A stretch of DNA of 64,000 nucleotides from Undaria pinnatifida (GCA_012845835.1 JABAKD010000006.1:1658116-1722115); one strand, 5' to 3'; positions 30,756 through 42,113 are shown, counted from the stretch's first letter. Notes: generated by a model not told the origin, from the sequence alone. Numbers and translations are program-made.

Positions 30756-31570
30756 ATGTTTAGCATTTTCATGTTGCATGTGGAGATTGAGGAAGATACA
30801 GCTCTATCGTATGACCCGCCCTGTTGCATAGCAAGCGGGTTGTTGGTTGTTGTACGCTGCATACCTCGCGGGCCGATTCGTGTGGGTTGTTGGTGTCTTC
30901 GAGAGAGCGAGGAATGTCGGAGAATTCCAGCCAAACATTGTTGTTTTCTGCCATATTATCTCGGTATTGCATGTGAGGGTTGAGAAATATGGCTCCATCG
31001 TACACTTCCGTGCCCGGTTTTCCAGAGTAGGGGAGATGTCGATTGTGGTTCGCAGCATGGATGGTAGGTGGATATCTGTGAGTAGTTGGTATCTTCGAGA
31101 TACGGACAGATACATTTTACGGGCGCCCATTTGCGACATGTTTTACTTACACACGGAGTATAATTTGTTCGTAAACTCGTGAGAGTTGCGCTATATCCAT
31201 AAAATGTCCATTGTGGCAAAGATGCTTGCTACGATAAAGGCTAGGGCGGGGTTTTCTGAGGGCCTTTTCTTGGGGTCTCTACGCCTCACACAAAGATTGC
31301 GATTATGGAGGATACAGGAAAGAGGGAACTCGATTAATAATACCATGGTTAACGTAACATTTACGCCAAAACTTGGCACATGGACGATTTATGGGGTAAT
31401 TTAGTAGGCCAAGATGCCCCGTGGTCAGATACATGTTGGATGAAAAATGCATTACCTGCCGAGTGCCACGTGCACAGAACAGGGGGGCTGTTGGTTGTGC
31501 TTGGCAGCGTGGACGGCGGGTGAGTACATGGTATGCTGGTATCTTCGGGATACAACGGGCTGTAGTTCCT
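30756..31570. repeat. Degenerate tandem repeat, about 200-bp unit
   Basis: Three spaced units share 'GTTGGTTGT', then 'GCAGC.TGGA.GG', GGTGG, TGTG and 'TTGGTATCTTCG.GATAC'. They lie at 30840-30910, 31035-31110 and 31480-31560. The first two are also preceded by GCATGTGRGRRTTGAGRAA. The peptides encoded on the minus strand repeat correspondingly, but no domain is recognised. Confidence 0.5.
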
Positions 31571-31661
31571 AGGTTGTTACCCAATCATAGGCTTTGCCTT
31601 CCTTTTATAGCTCTTGTTGGGGTTGAGTGTTTTTGTTATGTCCGGAAGTATGCAAGGCTAC

Positions 31662-31932
31662 AGACCAAGGCTACGGTAGGGGGGGTACCCCCATTTTCAC
31701 TGGTGTGTTTGAGCCAGTCGTACGAGTGACTCTGTACCTCACGGATGAAAATGGTTTAGGCACTTGTTTTGGCGCAGCTTAGATGACCATTGCATTGCGG
31801 ATTGACTTCATCTATATAAAACATCAAGAAAACCTAACATCGCAAAGGAACAAAGGGGTTACTCGCACGAGTGGCCCCTAGCCACTGAAATAAAAGGCCC
31901 AAAAAGGGACCCCCCTACCGTAGCCTGGGTCT
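31662..31932. mobile_element. M1 inverted-repeat element, best copy
   Basis: A 271-bp element bounded by AGACCAAGGCTACGG and, inverted, AGACCCAGGCTACGG. Both continue as TAGGGGGG. Inside each end are the palindromic GTACGAGTGAC and CTCGCACGAGTGG motifs. No coding capacity. It sits just after the 30.8-31.6 kb tandem repeat. No unambiguous target duplication was found. Confidence 0.85.
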
Positions 31933-32553
31933 ACAGCGTAACGGAGAAGAGAGACGTCTGAGAGGCTGGCGTACCCTTATACCGAACAAGGAGGAAAGTT
32001 TCCGTACACAACCTTGCGGAAAGGCACTGTCGGTCCTCCCTCACAGAACGTTCGGCAGAACGTTCGGCAGAAACACACTCGTCCGAAACGTCTTTGTTCT
32101 GACCCATCATGACATACGCCACCGTAAACGTACGCCTTTTATTTCTGATGTTTGTCGAATAATGAGTCACATACATCGACTACATATATATGCCTTCCTT
32201 CCAAAACCAATGCCGGGTCATCAGAAAGTGCACCCCAGTAACCAAACCCGCGGCCGTTCATCAAAATTAACCATTGTGATTGCAAGACCAGAATCACAGC
32301 CCGAAGAGCTCGGGTTGTTGCCCCGGGTCATCCAAAAACCAAGAGATCACAAAGGGCTACGTATGTAGTAGCACGCGTCGCATGCGTTCCTTCGCGTCAC
32401 TGTGTGACACGTGCGGATCCCTGAGAAGGCAAATTCATATAACCCATTTTAGTCGGTCTTTGAGCGCTCGCGTTCATCATGTATGTCCTGTTTATGCGAT
32501 AGACCTGGAGTCGAGATGGTGGTCACAAAGGTGTTTATTTTATATGGTTTGTC

Positions 32554-33110
32554 TTGCGCACGAATGGCACGTTCAGCCCGAAATCAACCTTCTTACTGTT
32601 TTCGGAGGCACCAGCCAGGGATTATATCTTTAATCAAGGGTGTACATACACGACGCACCGAACAAACTATGTATTTCGGAAATCCAAAGCTATCTTCGTT
32701 AAAAGCGATAACAGAGGTCGCGCCAGGCGAAACATTACCCCGCTTCAGGTTACCCACACTCCCTTGTCTGTGTGTGCGTTGCCCTCGCTCGAGTTGAACA
32801 AAAAAAAAAACAGAAAATGTTCTAAAGGAACTGTTTCGCTTGGGGTAAAACAGACGTACGTGACTACCAGGGTATTAATGACAACATCGTACCATGGAGG
32901 AGCCACGATCGTTTTCCGAGACTACCGACTCCTCACCGAGAGAAAGATTTTTAGAAACATATTGAATGCAACCCGATCCACAATCCGATGGCCTACGTGT
33001 ACACTAGAAGATCTAATCGCCAAGCAAAAGCGTCATTCCGCCGTTGGCGGGCTAAGGAGCCCAATCACTCGGGATATACAGCTGGACGAACCGTGCTGGT
33101 ATGGTATGGT
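32554..33110 (+). other. Long open frame of doubtful coding status
   Basis: A frame of about 200 codons, the longest outside the large transposon that is not explained by a simple repeat. Its 3' end runs into an M2 element and a GGTATGGTAT run, and a second frame of about 100 codons overlaps it. The predicted peptide is basic and has no motif I recognise. I list it as an unexplained frame rather than a gene. Confidence 0.2.
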
Positions 33111-33120
33111 ATGGTACAGT
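33098..33120. repeat. Short (GGTAT)n run
   Basis: Four GGTAT units, the reverse complement of the (CCATA)n array 580 bases to the right. Confidence 0.85.
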
Positions 33121-33356
33121 CATCTCACCGTAGGGGTTGCACGATTTGGGCCAAGTTGAGTGTTTCTGTTGGAATGAGCTCTTCAGGTGAGGACCTATAC
33201 CGGTCAGTCTAATCATTGTGCGGGTATACTTTGTTGTAGGACTCGGTCGGGTTGTGCGAACGAATGCCTTCAAACTCGTTTTGCCGGGGGGGACATTGTG
33301 CTCCTTATGTTAGGAGCTCAGAGACTGATGCTGCACCCCTACACCTACGACGGCAT
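33121..33356. mobile_element. M2 element, diverged copy
   Basis: Left end CATCTCACCGTAGGGGTTGC. The interior has 'TCGGGTTGTGCGAACGAATG' and CTCCTTATGTTAGGAG; the right end is 'GCTGCACCCCTACACCTACG'. Both ends are mutated relative to the 8.3 kb copy. Confidence 0.7.
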
Positions 33357-33694
33357 GCCCGTGACTAGTCGAAAGGTGAAATTATCCCGCAGATCACCTT
33401 TGGATATGCCACCGCAAAAGCAATAACATTGTATACAGCAACTCGTACCGCGTATATCAAGTCAAACCGCGGATCTTGACCTAGACTGGACTTTACATTT
33501 TTTGTTTTCACAGTAGCAGTGCCTAGACTCGCGCTCATTATGCGTGAAGTCAACAGTTTGCTCGAGCCGTTGGTTCAAATGACGGCCGGCGATGTCCTTG
33601 AGTTAGGGCTGTCATTCTCAACGGCGCACTGCTACCTAATACAGATAGGGGATACAACTGAGTTTTATAAAGATCCCAACTTGAGGAGTTATCT

Positions 33695-33830
33695 CTATAC
33701 CATACCATACCATACCATACCATACAATGCCATACCACACCATACCATACCATACCATACCATACCATACCACGTGTACCATACCGTACCATACCATACC
33801 ATACCGTACCATACCATACAGTACCGACTA
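33695..33830. repeat. (CCATA)n microsatellite
   Basis: About 27 five-base units of ATACC with interruptions (CCGTA, CCACA). The plus-strand frame reads YHTIPYHTIP across it, attached to a preceding 50-codon frame of unknown meaning (33519-33690). Confidence 0.9.
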
Positions 33831-34029
33831 TCACAAGGGCACAAAGTTTAGCCCGATGGAGTATTGCATGGCCTTTGTATATACTAAGAACTACGTATTC
33901 ATATCGATCCAAACCCGAACGTCATTCCATTTGTATGATTATGGAGATTTCCTCAGCTGAAGAAAGCTCTTTCAGGCCGAAGGCGTTAATGCCTTAACGG
34001 GCAACCCCCGTCGTGTCTTACGTCGAACG

Positions 34030-34265
34030 TGATACTACTACTAATATAATGCTAATATAATACTACTATAATACTACTATAATACTGCTATAATACTACT
34101 ATAATACTACTATAATACTGCTATAATACTACTATAATACTACTTTAGACTAATACTACTACAATACTACTATAATACTACTCTAATACTACTATAATAC
34201 TACTATAGACTAATACTACTACTATAATACTACTATAATACTACTATAATACTACTATAATACCA
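34030..34265. repeat. 11-bp AT-rich minisatellite (ATAATACTACT)n
   Basis: About twenty units of ATAATACTACT with GCT or GAC variants. It directly precedes an R1 copy. Confidence 0.9.
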
Positions 34266-34267
34266 CA

Positions 34268-34705
34268 ATCGAAAGGATTTATAGCTTACATGCACAAATT
34301 GCCCCCTTCCCCCCCCCCCCCCCCCCCTCCTCCAAACCCGCTCGCTTTTGATCCAAACCAGGCCCCCACGTCTTTCAAAACTCCGCCCCACCCCCCTCAC
34401 CGGTTATTCGACTTACAAGATTCACTTGATCAAAGGTTACATTTCCCTTCACAGCTGTCAGATTTTGTCCCCCTCAGAAACGGGTTTTATAGTTTCTGCG
34501 CACAGACTGACTAAAATCATCCTGTTGACCCTGATAGCTACACTGTAGTTGTAAGGGGAGTCGCCGACCTATATCCTTAATGAGGACACACAACTCGTAA
34601 TACGCGCGATCGGAGTATCACACACAGCTTGCAAAGATGAGTTTCGACGAAATCTTCGATCTCACAGCTGGAGTATATTTTCATTTTTTATAATAATACT
34701 ACTAT
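34268..34705 (+). repeat. R1 tail copy
   Basis: Begins 'AAAGGATTTATAGCTTACAT', then a C tract, CCGCTCGCTTTTGATC, 'CACCGGTTATTCGACTTACA' and CTGTCAGATTTTGTCCCCCT. The tail is CTTAATGAGGACACACAACT, 'GCGCGATCGGAGTATCACAC' and ATCTTCGATCTCACAGCTGG. Over 90% identical by eye to 39080-39505. Confidence 0.85.
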
Positions 34706-35878
34706 ACTACTATATATACTGCATTAGGTCAGTGCTGGTCGTGATTGGTCGCGAAGGAAAGTGTACCGCGCTTCTCTTTTCTTGTTTCTATAACAGTTAT
34801 GCAGTTGATTGTAGAAGGACGATCGGGTGATCATGGGGACGGTAAGCCTCATGTGTGAGCGGCGGGTCGGATATGTTATCCCACCGATGCTGTAGCATAA
34901 TGTAGACAAGCCCATATGGTTTGTAGGGACTGCCGGTGGCGGGAACAAATGCGACGGCGAAAAAAATACTGTTTTATACGGAGTATAGTACTCAATGATG
35001 CAATTTTAGGCAAGAATCGTTGCAGACAACTACGGTAGAAGAAGTACAACCGTAAGGCCAACCTACTTCTGGCCTACGGAACTGATCAAACGAGGAACCT
35101 CCCTTGACGCCATTCGATTTGGAACATCATATTGATAGCGAGGCTATGGGATTGCCTATAGGGTTGCATTTTTGTATTGTACTTCTGTCGATTTTAAGAT
35201 CCGGCCTACTAAGAGGTTTCCTGAGACGCGGCGCCTCTGAAACGGTTGGGGCCCCCATGTCATAGCGATCTTCGTGGATTCGCTATGACTCAGTCGTGAG
35301 ATTCTCTCGTGCAGCATGCACGCCACATTTTACCATTCACAGACCGCGTGATTGTTGTGTACACTTTTGGACGTCCCAGTAAGTAGACTAGAACCGTCCA
35401 TGGTTCCCACGTAGAAGCACACTGAAACGTAAGAACCGGTCTTGTCGTGAATGAAAGGGCTTGCGCCACTTACCAACACACCCCGACCCATACGTGCCAG
35501 AGAAACCTACGACATATTTTTGTTTGCAGATCGCATGCGTGTTGCAAGAATAACGGATTGATTTGAGTAAACCGCTGGTCAAGATCACGGTATTACCGTA
35601 CAACGTGACCGTAGTACAATCCATACCCCATTTTTCGGTGCTGGATTTGAGCCATCATACGTCGACTAGCGGGAACACATCTTAGGGTTGTTTGCTTGGC
35701 GCATCGTGGCATTCCAGATTGATACCCCAACACCATGACTCAGGGCTATTGCTGCCAGGGACAACAATGTAGACCTTAAACTATAATAGACGCGTGCTAC
35801 GCTTTTGACATTGCCGTTAATGACCAAAAACATTATCAAAACAAGATCAGAACGTCACGACAAAGGCCGGGGGGGAGG
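34706..35878. other. Unassigned 1.2 kb stretch
   Basis: No recognisable gene. 35600-35790 loosely resembles a decayed M1 variant (CCATACCCC, GATTTGAGCCAT, 'GGATTGATA'-like), too weak to call. Confidence 0.3.
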
Positions 35879-36231
35879 GGTGTTGGTTTATGTGTTTGTT
35901 TATGCCTGCGCACAAGTCTAATGTATGATTTGTATGACTGCATAGAATCTACGGAGATGGTAGAGTAGAACTATTGACATGATTGGCGGTCCCATTCTTT
36001 GATATGTTCGAGTTGAGTCCCCTTTGGCGCGGTGCACCTGGTGCTACTGCTGTTACTCTGTCTACCTTTTTGTTTTCTTCGGGTGTGCATGTTCAGAGTG
36101 GCCTCCGGGACTCCGGTACTTCAATATAGATTCCATCTTCTTATCTTCTCTTCCGCCTGATGGTCCCTCGTCGGATACCGAGAGCAATCTTCCCGTGAGC
36201 CACCCTGCGCCGGGCGTACAGATTGTCAATT
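35879..36231 (+). repeat. Duplicated 5' segment, copy 1
   Basis: About 350 bases repeated in direct orientation at 41020-41374 with roughly 93% identity by eye: 'TGCCTGCGCACAAGTCT', GACTGCATAGAATCTACGGA, 'TGTCTACCTTTTTGTTTTCT' and GATGGTCCCTCGTCGG. It includes a CTTCGGGTGTGCATGTTCAG 3'-splice-like end and a frame reading 'TESNLPVSHPAPGVQIV'. It appears to be the 5' region of the broken gene at 36.4-37.4 kb. Confidence 0.8.
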
Positions 36232-36400
36232 ATGCTAGCATGATCGTACGACAAGACAGCTTGTGCCTCTTGACGTAGAGTGCTCTGAGGAGCTCGGGGC
36301 GAGCATGATTGTCGACTGCAGCGGCTTTTGTGGAGGGTACAGTCCAAATGGAGGGGAGCCAATTTCCTGGGAAGGTTACGCAGTGTCCGAAGACCACTAG

Positions 36401-37362
36401 GTCGAGATCCAATGCTTGGCTGACAAGCGAATGGCTTGGTTTGCTGCATTGCATATACAGGATCTTGCCAAGGCAATCCTCCGTGGAGAAGAGCCAGGCG
36501 AGCAATGGACAGACACCCAAGGGAACGCTGCATTCCCGACGCCTCAAGAATTCCTAGAGGGAATTATCCTGGAGATCGTTAGCCAGTTGAAATGGCAAAG
36601 AAGGCATGGATTTCATGAGCAGCAGCAAGAGCTGTATGAAACAATGGCTTCAGTAGTAATGGCGTGCACTTTGAAGGAAAAGCGATCGGAGGAAATAAGC
36701 GCAAACCAACCCGAGTCGGGAAAGTTGGAAGAGGACGCTGAAGCGGCAGAGCAAGAAACGCTACCCCAACCGCCCGAGCCGCTACCGCCGCAGTAGTCAC
36801 TGGCAGCGAAGCCGCTGGCCCTCCTGTCTCTACCGGAAGAAGTTGGCGGAGATGAGCACGAAGGGTAATTGTATGTGAGAACATGGTGGTTGAGGTTGGA
36901 GGAGTGCTATCGTGTGATGGGGAAAAAGGGATGATGGAGTCCATTCAGATGGACAAGGAGAAAGAGCTGCTTCGGCAGCAGCCGCACCCGCAGCAGCCAC
37001 AACTACCTGGTGCTGCCGCCCCAAATCCATGGCGATTGCCACAGGCACCGCAACCGTCGCAGCAGTCGGTGGAAGCGCAGCAGCTTCCGTTGCTGTCACC
37101 ACCGCAGGAAGTTGGCGGAGGTGAGCACGAAAGGGTGCTGGTATCTGAGAATATGGTGGTTGAGATTGGAGGAGTGGCGGCGTGTGATGGGGAGAAAGGG
37201 GTGATGGAGATGGACAAGAAGGATCAGCTGCTTCAGCAGCGGCCGAACCAGCTGCAGCCACAGCTACCTCGTGCTGCCGACCCAGATCCGTGGCCACCTC
37301 CAAGGCCAGCGGTTCACAGCGATTACGGTATTTTTGATTGGTGTATGTTGATAGATCTCTAA
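36401..37362 (+). pseudogene. Broken Gln/Pro/Glu-rich repeat protein gene
   Basis: After an ACCACTAG acceptor-like site the frame reads MAWFAALHIQDLAKAILRG, 'FLEGIILEIVSQLKWQRRHG' and ETMASVVMACTLKEKRSEE, then a Gln/Pro/Glu-rich part. It then enters two tandem modules of about 250 bases, each holding 'EVGG(D/G)EHE', 'MVVE(V/I)GGV', CDGEKG and Q/P-rich text ending 'PDPW' or 'PNPW'. Comparing the modules shows a CAG-to-TAG stop at 36794 and a 1-base loss in module 1 (GAAGGG versus GAAAGGG at 36858). The second module stays open to 37362. A 223-codon minus-strand frame also spans the modules, so the coding strand is inferred from the upstream segment. Function unknown. Confidence 0.5.
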
Positions 37363-38105
37363 TGGTGTACACGTAGCTGGCGCGGGAAGGCGTTATAATG
37401 ACTCCAGACAGTGACACAGAACTCTTGCATTTTCCAGCCTCGTTGATTGACAGCTCGTGGCGATTCATGCAAGGAAGCAATCGGCGAAATAAACCTCCCA
37501 TTCATTCCTCCCACTGACATTTCCCTTATTATATCATATACATAAATCCCTTACCAATACGTGGAACTCCCTCATCATATAAAATGGATCCTACCTGCCG
37601 TGTTCATGAGGACAATCAACAGTTTACGAGGTAGCGCTGTTTACTCGAGGTAGGGTCAGTCGAATGATGCTAGACTGCTACAACTGGTATTCGTATATAC
37701 TTAGCGGTTGATACACCACTTACTTATCAAGCGCAACACAACAACGAACTGAAATGCTGGATTTTTTTAGGGATGAGCGATTACTTACTTACATTGCTGT
37801 TCATACTACTGATGTACTGATCTTTGTCGTGGAATGATACACAGCGCTTGCCTCTGATGGCCGAATTTTCAGTCGTATATGATATATGTTGGTACTTGGT
37901 TCATTTCCAATCAACCATTTTCCCCCAGTCCCAAAGAGTCAAGAAAAAATGGTTACTACTGCAGAAAATATGACTTTTAATCTTGGTCGAGAAAAATGTT
38001 TCGATATTAATTGGTGTATTAGCGGTCTAGACTATACTACTACTGATAGATGGTACCTGGTACGTGGTCGTGGTGGTGAATATTTTTCTTGAGTGGCCGG
38101 AACAG
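37363..38105. other. Unassigned spacer
   Basis: No recognisable gene. AT-balanced sequence up to the start of R1. Confidence 0.35.
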
Positions 38106-39505
38106 TTCACATCACATATAATATGCGCCCCCCCCCCCCTCCCCTCCCCCTCCACTGACCCCTCTTGTTCATAAAAAACCCCAACCCTCCCCCCCCGCCA
38201 CTCCGTCCCCCGATTCCCCCCCCCCTTCCGCCTAGTTTGTCCAAACGCCCCACTCACAATCAAAATCGGCCTGAGTAATAAACACATATACGCAGTTGAT
38301 ATCACGTCATTATCTTTCTGACCATCCATGACGTAGTTTTCAATTATTTTCCCCCCAACCACCCCCCCCCCCCCCCCCCCCTCCAACGCCCCCTCTTTTC
38401 CGACCACCTGCACGATCGCCTAGACCTAGCACCGCGCCTATAACAAGCTGCTACATATCTTTGATCTCACAGCCGAAGTGTATTTGAATATTATTTGTGA
38501 TCTAAACCTCCTAAAAAATCTCCACTCCCCCCCCACCCCCCCGCTCTTGCTCTCCCTTACTCAAACGCCCCACCAAATATTGAAATCCGCCAGATGAATT
38601 AACACTTCACGCACAGGATATCACCTCATTATCTTTCGAGAGCCATCCATGCCGTTGTGTCCCCCCCCCCCCCCCCCCCGCCGCCTCGAACGCCCCCTTC
38701 TTCCCTATCACCCGCACCATCGCCTAGACCTAGCACGACACGTATAACAAACCCCTCACCTAAAGCCCTTCCTCCCCCCCCCCCCCCCCCCCCGCCCCCA
38801 CCCCCCACTTCCCCCCCAACCCATCCCAACCCCACCCCCTCGAACACTCCACCCTCTCTTTACTCACTGATTGTACGACTTACCCCAGGATATACATGAT
38901 CAACTGATGTATTATTTCCAAAACCGTCACATTTATCCCCTTAAAATAATGTATAGTTGCCAGGCACATATTGAGCTGCCCCCCCCGCCCTCCCCCCCCC
39001 CCGCCCCAACCTCCCCCCCCCACCCCCCCGCCCCCAAAAACATACTGGTGCCAAAACCGTCAGATTTATCCCCTTGAAACGATTTATAGCTTACATGCAC
39101 AAATTGCCCCCTTTCCCCCCCCCTCCCCCCCCCCCTCCAAACCCGCTCGCTTTTGATCAAAACCAGGCCCCCACGTCCTTCAAAACTCCGCCCCACCCCC
39201 CTCACCGGTTATTCGACTTACAAGATTCACTTCATAAAATGATACATTTCCCTTCACAGCTGTCAGATTTTGTCCCCCTCAGAAACGGGTTTTATAGTTT
39301 CAGCGCACAGACTGACTAAAATCATCCTGTTGACCCTGATAGCTACACTGTAGTTGTAAGGGGAGTCGCCGACCTATATCCTTAATGAGGACACACAACT
39401 CGTAATGCGCGCGATCGGAGTATCACACACAGCTTGCAAAGATGAGTTTCGACGAAATCTTCGATCTCACATCTGGAGTGTATTTTCATTTTTTAAAATA
39501 ATATG
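38106..39505 (+). repeat. R1 C-rich composite repeat, copy 2 (longest)
   Basis: Contains two copies of the 'GATATCACSTCATTATCTTTC' block (38298 and 38618), two copies of the 'CGCCTAGACCTAGCAC' block (38418 and 38721), C tracts up to about 18 bases, the uninterrupted CACTGATTGTACGACTTACC site (38866), and the same tail as the 34.3 kb copy. One 'CGCCTAGACC' block is followed at once by tail-like TCTTTGATCTCACAGCC, a chimeric join. Confidence 0.85.
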
Positions 39506-40140
39506 ATATACCTGGTCTGCATCTGATGTGATTCATTTTTTTGTTGCGACAACGAAAGGTGATGGATAAGGCGGTTGCCTTTTAAACACAACTGAATTTT
39601 CAACCCTGCCTGGTGTTATACCTGGATTAATACAGTAGTAGTACCTGAGGTACCAGGCATGAGAATCGTAGTTAGTTGACGTATTTTCTGGGCAGTAGTG
39701 GATGAGAGGATTGTGTTCACTCTCTTCCCACACCCTCAATGCCGTACAAAACCGAGTGATCAGGAGGGAAGTGTAGATTGATATATATATGGCTTATACT
39801 ATCGACAGGGGATCACACGTCATGTACGAACGAACGCACAGCAGTACTGTACGAGCAAAATATTTGCTGTTTTTAGGAGCGTTAGACAAGGAAACTTGCG
39901 ATTTCTATCTTTGAGCTGGTGAGGCGGAAAGAGATGTCTATCGTCCACGTGACATACTATTTTCAGCTCGCGGAGACATCACCACGACCGCCGTAGTCTT
40001 GCGATGAACTTCTGGTGATATTAATTGGAGGTCGAGCTGGCAGGATGCTTCATTTATTTGAACAGGGAGAGTAGGTAGGTACGATGAATGAATGCTGGCT
40101 TCCATAGTTAGTAGAAAGAGTACCTGTCCCAATCAAAGTG
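39506..40140. other. Unassigned spacer
   Basis: No gene recognised. Palindromic CCTGAGGTACCAGG-like sequence near 39640. Confidence 0.35.
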
Positions 40141-40157
40141 TCCTGTAATACCAACGC

Positions 40158-40215
40158 GTGATGAGAGCTTGGTACGGACTAAAACAGAGCGGAACTGGTT
40201 GGACAAAATGTGGAT
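40158..40215 (+). pseudogene. Possible copia reverse-transcriptase scrap
   Basis: The frame begins MMRAWYGLKQSGTGWTK, resembling the copia (K/R)(A/S)LYGLKQS(G/P)..W segment. The rest of the 67-codon frame, including a doubled 'LTPEWGS/LTPKWGS', has no reverse transcriptase features. Ten matching residues are thin evidence. Confidence 0.25.
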
Positions 40216-41019
40216 TGACGCCAGAGTGGGGGAGTTTGACTCCGAAGTGGGGAAGTTATATCTTAGCTCATATTTTGGGTGATGAAATAATAGTTGAAGG
40301 CGATGCTCTTACATTTTTGTTTAAAGTTGAGGATGGTACTTTTGAGTTTGCAGCAATGTAGGATGGCGTGGGTATTATTGTGACAGTTGTCACGAGCAGG
40401 AGGGATGGATGAAGAATTGACTATTTGCTCGTGTCAATGTCCGAGAACCAAACTCGGGTCTGCATTGATACTTACTTATTGTGATACTATTTTTAATGTT
40501 GCCTGGGGCATATTAAAACGCGGGAGTATCTATATTACCACCATAATTTTGCTTCATCGAAGGTTTGGAAGCATATTAATTTGGGGGAACAGTATTGGTA
40601 TTTTCGAGTAGTGGAAGACGAAATTTGAGACCTGGTATTATTATCTTGATTTCAGAATTGAATTTTCTCCATCGAAAGCTTGGGAGTATGATAATTTGAG
40701 GTAAAATATAAGTGGTTTCATGGTAGTCTTAGTCTTAATTTTTTGAACCACAATCGAGAGTTTTTACTTCTAGTCTTACACGGACTAATCGCACTGCACT
40801 CTTGATCGCCCATATTCTTATCAGCGATTTCCGTTACGATTACTGCGGTTCAATTCCGCTAGCTACGGCGTTGGATATCAACATTCTTTTTTTTGGGGCA
40901 GAGGCAGTATTGTTTTGAAATTGAAATAGGATATTGGAGGCATGTACCTTGTTTTAACTAGGCAAGGTTCGGGTGGTGCGCTTTGCATGAACGTTATTAT
41001 GTCGTGCACACAGGCAAAG

Positions 41020-41374
41020 GGAATGTTGGTTTATGTGTTGGTTTATGCCTGCGCACAAGTCTGATGTATGATGTGTATGACTGCATAGAATCTACGGAGA
41101 CGGTAGAGTAGAACTATTGATGTGATTGGCGGTCCAAATTTTTGACATGTTCGAGTTAAGTCCCCTTTGGCGTAGTGCACCTGGTGCTACTGCTGTTACT
41201 CTGTCTACCTTTTTGTTTTCTTCGGGGGTGCATGCTCAGAGTGGCCTCCGGGACTCCGGTACTTTAATATAGATTCCATCTTCTTATCTTCTCTTCCGCC
41301 TGATGGTCCCTCGTCGGGTACCGAGAGCAATCTCCCCGTGAGCCGCCCTACGCCGGGCGTACAGATTGTCGATT
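41020..41374 (+). repeat. Duplicated 5' segment, copy 2
   Basis: Direct repeat of 35879-36231. The frame equivalent to 'TESNLPVSHPAPGVQIVNYA' here reads TESNLPVSRPTPGVQIV and then stops (GATTAA), where the duplication ends. It lacks the downstream gene, so it is an orphan 5' segment. Confidence 0.8.
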
Positions 41375-41526
41375 AAAGGGGGAGGTAACCGATTTTTTAC
41401 TGCCAGTTTTGGGCCACACTCTGGGCCTCACTGCCAACGAACTAGTCAGACGATCTCTGTTTTACGCAGAATAGCTAATCATCACATGGCGCTGTCATAT
41501 CGTAAAACAACAAAAGACAATCAAAG

Positions 41527-41632
41527 TAAAGACCACAAACGAGCAGGGGGGTCACTCGAGCGGATGATCCCGACCCACGGAAAAACAGGCCTCGAAAGTG
41601 CCCCCCCCCACCGTAACCGTTACCCGGGTGAT
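41527..41632. mobile_element. M1 right-half fragment
   Basis: 'GGGGGGTCACTCGAGCGGAT', then GACCCACGGAAAAACAGGCC and a C run with CACCGTAACCG, in the order of the M1 right half. Strongly diverged. Confidence 0.5.
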
Positions 41633-41720
41633 CATAACAAGCAGAGATCATCAGCCGAAGTGGTCGGAACCAGACTTGTTCTGCCATCTGACGTTTTATG
41701 TACCGCCACGACATGATATT

Positions 41721-42113
41721 GTTCGTCCATGAATCGTTGCACTTGCATGTCGATCCAAATTTTTTCGGGGCTGGGGTATTGAAATCAGCTCCTCAAGGGT
41801 CAAGAGCTCCTCCGAAATAAAGCGTTGTGTCCCTATGCCTTAGCATTGTCAATAGTTTATCCTCACTTGCCCAGCTGCCGTTTGACTTCACGATATCGGA
41901 GCGCTCGGCGGCAGCGTGGAAGCAAGCCCTGCGTGACGGAAAGGTGGCTAAACGTTGGACGCACGCGGGTGACACGAAATACGGTGCATCAATCGCCGTT
42001 TTGATCGGAATGACGCCCGGATCTATACAGACTGTTCGTAAATTCGTCGGATTGCCATTCGTGCTTTTGTGCATTATATGGTTTCTGTATACCGAAGCCA
42101 AAATTTTGTGATT
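41721..42113 (+). CDS. Small ORF repeat, open copy
   Basis: A 94-codon frame (41827-42111) reads PFDFTISERSAAAWKQALRD then GKVAKRWTHAGDTKYG, 'IGMTPGSIQTVRKFVG' and ends in a hydrophobic stretch LPFVLLCIIWFLY, which could be a membrane segment. The diverged second copy at 3001-3400 is broken. No family is recognised. The frame ends 84 bases before the 5' LTR of the large copia element, so it lies next to that insertion but is not part of it. Confidence 0.35.

Noticed and set aside
40158..40361. A full reverse transcriptase fragment at 40.2 kb
   Set aside because: Only about ten residues (WYGLKQSGTGW) resemble the family and nothing follows in register, so it is listed only as a low-confidence scrap.
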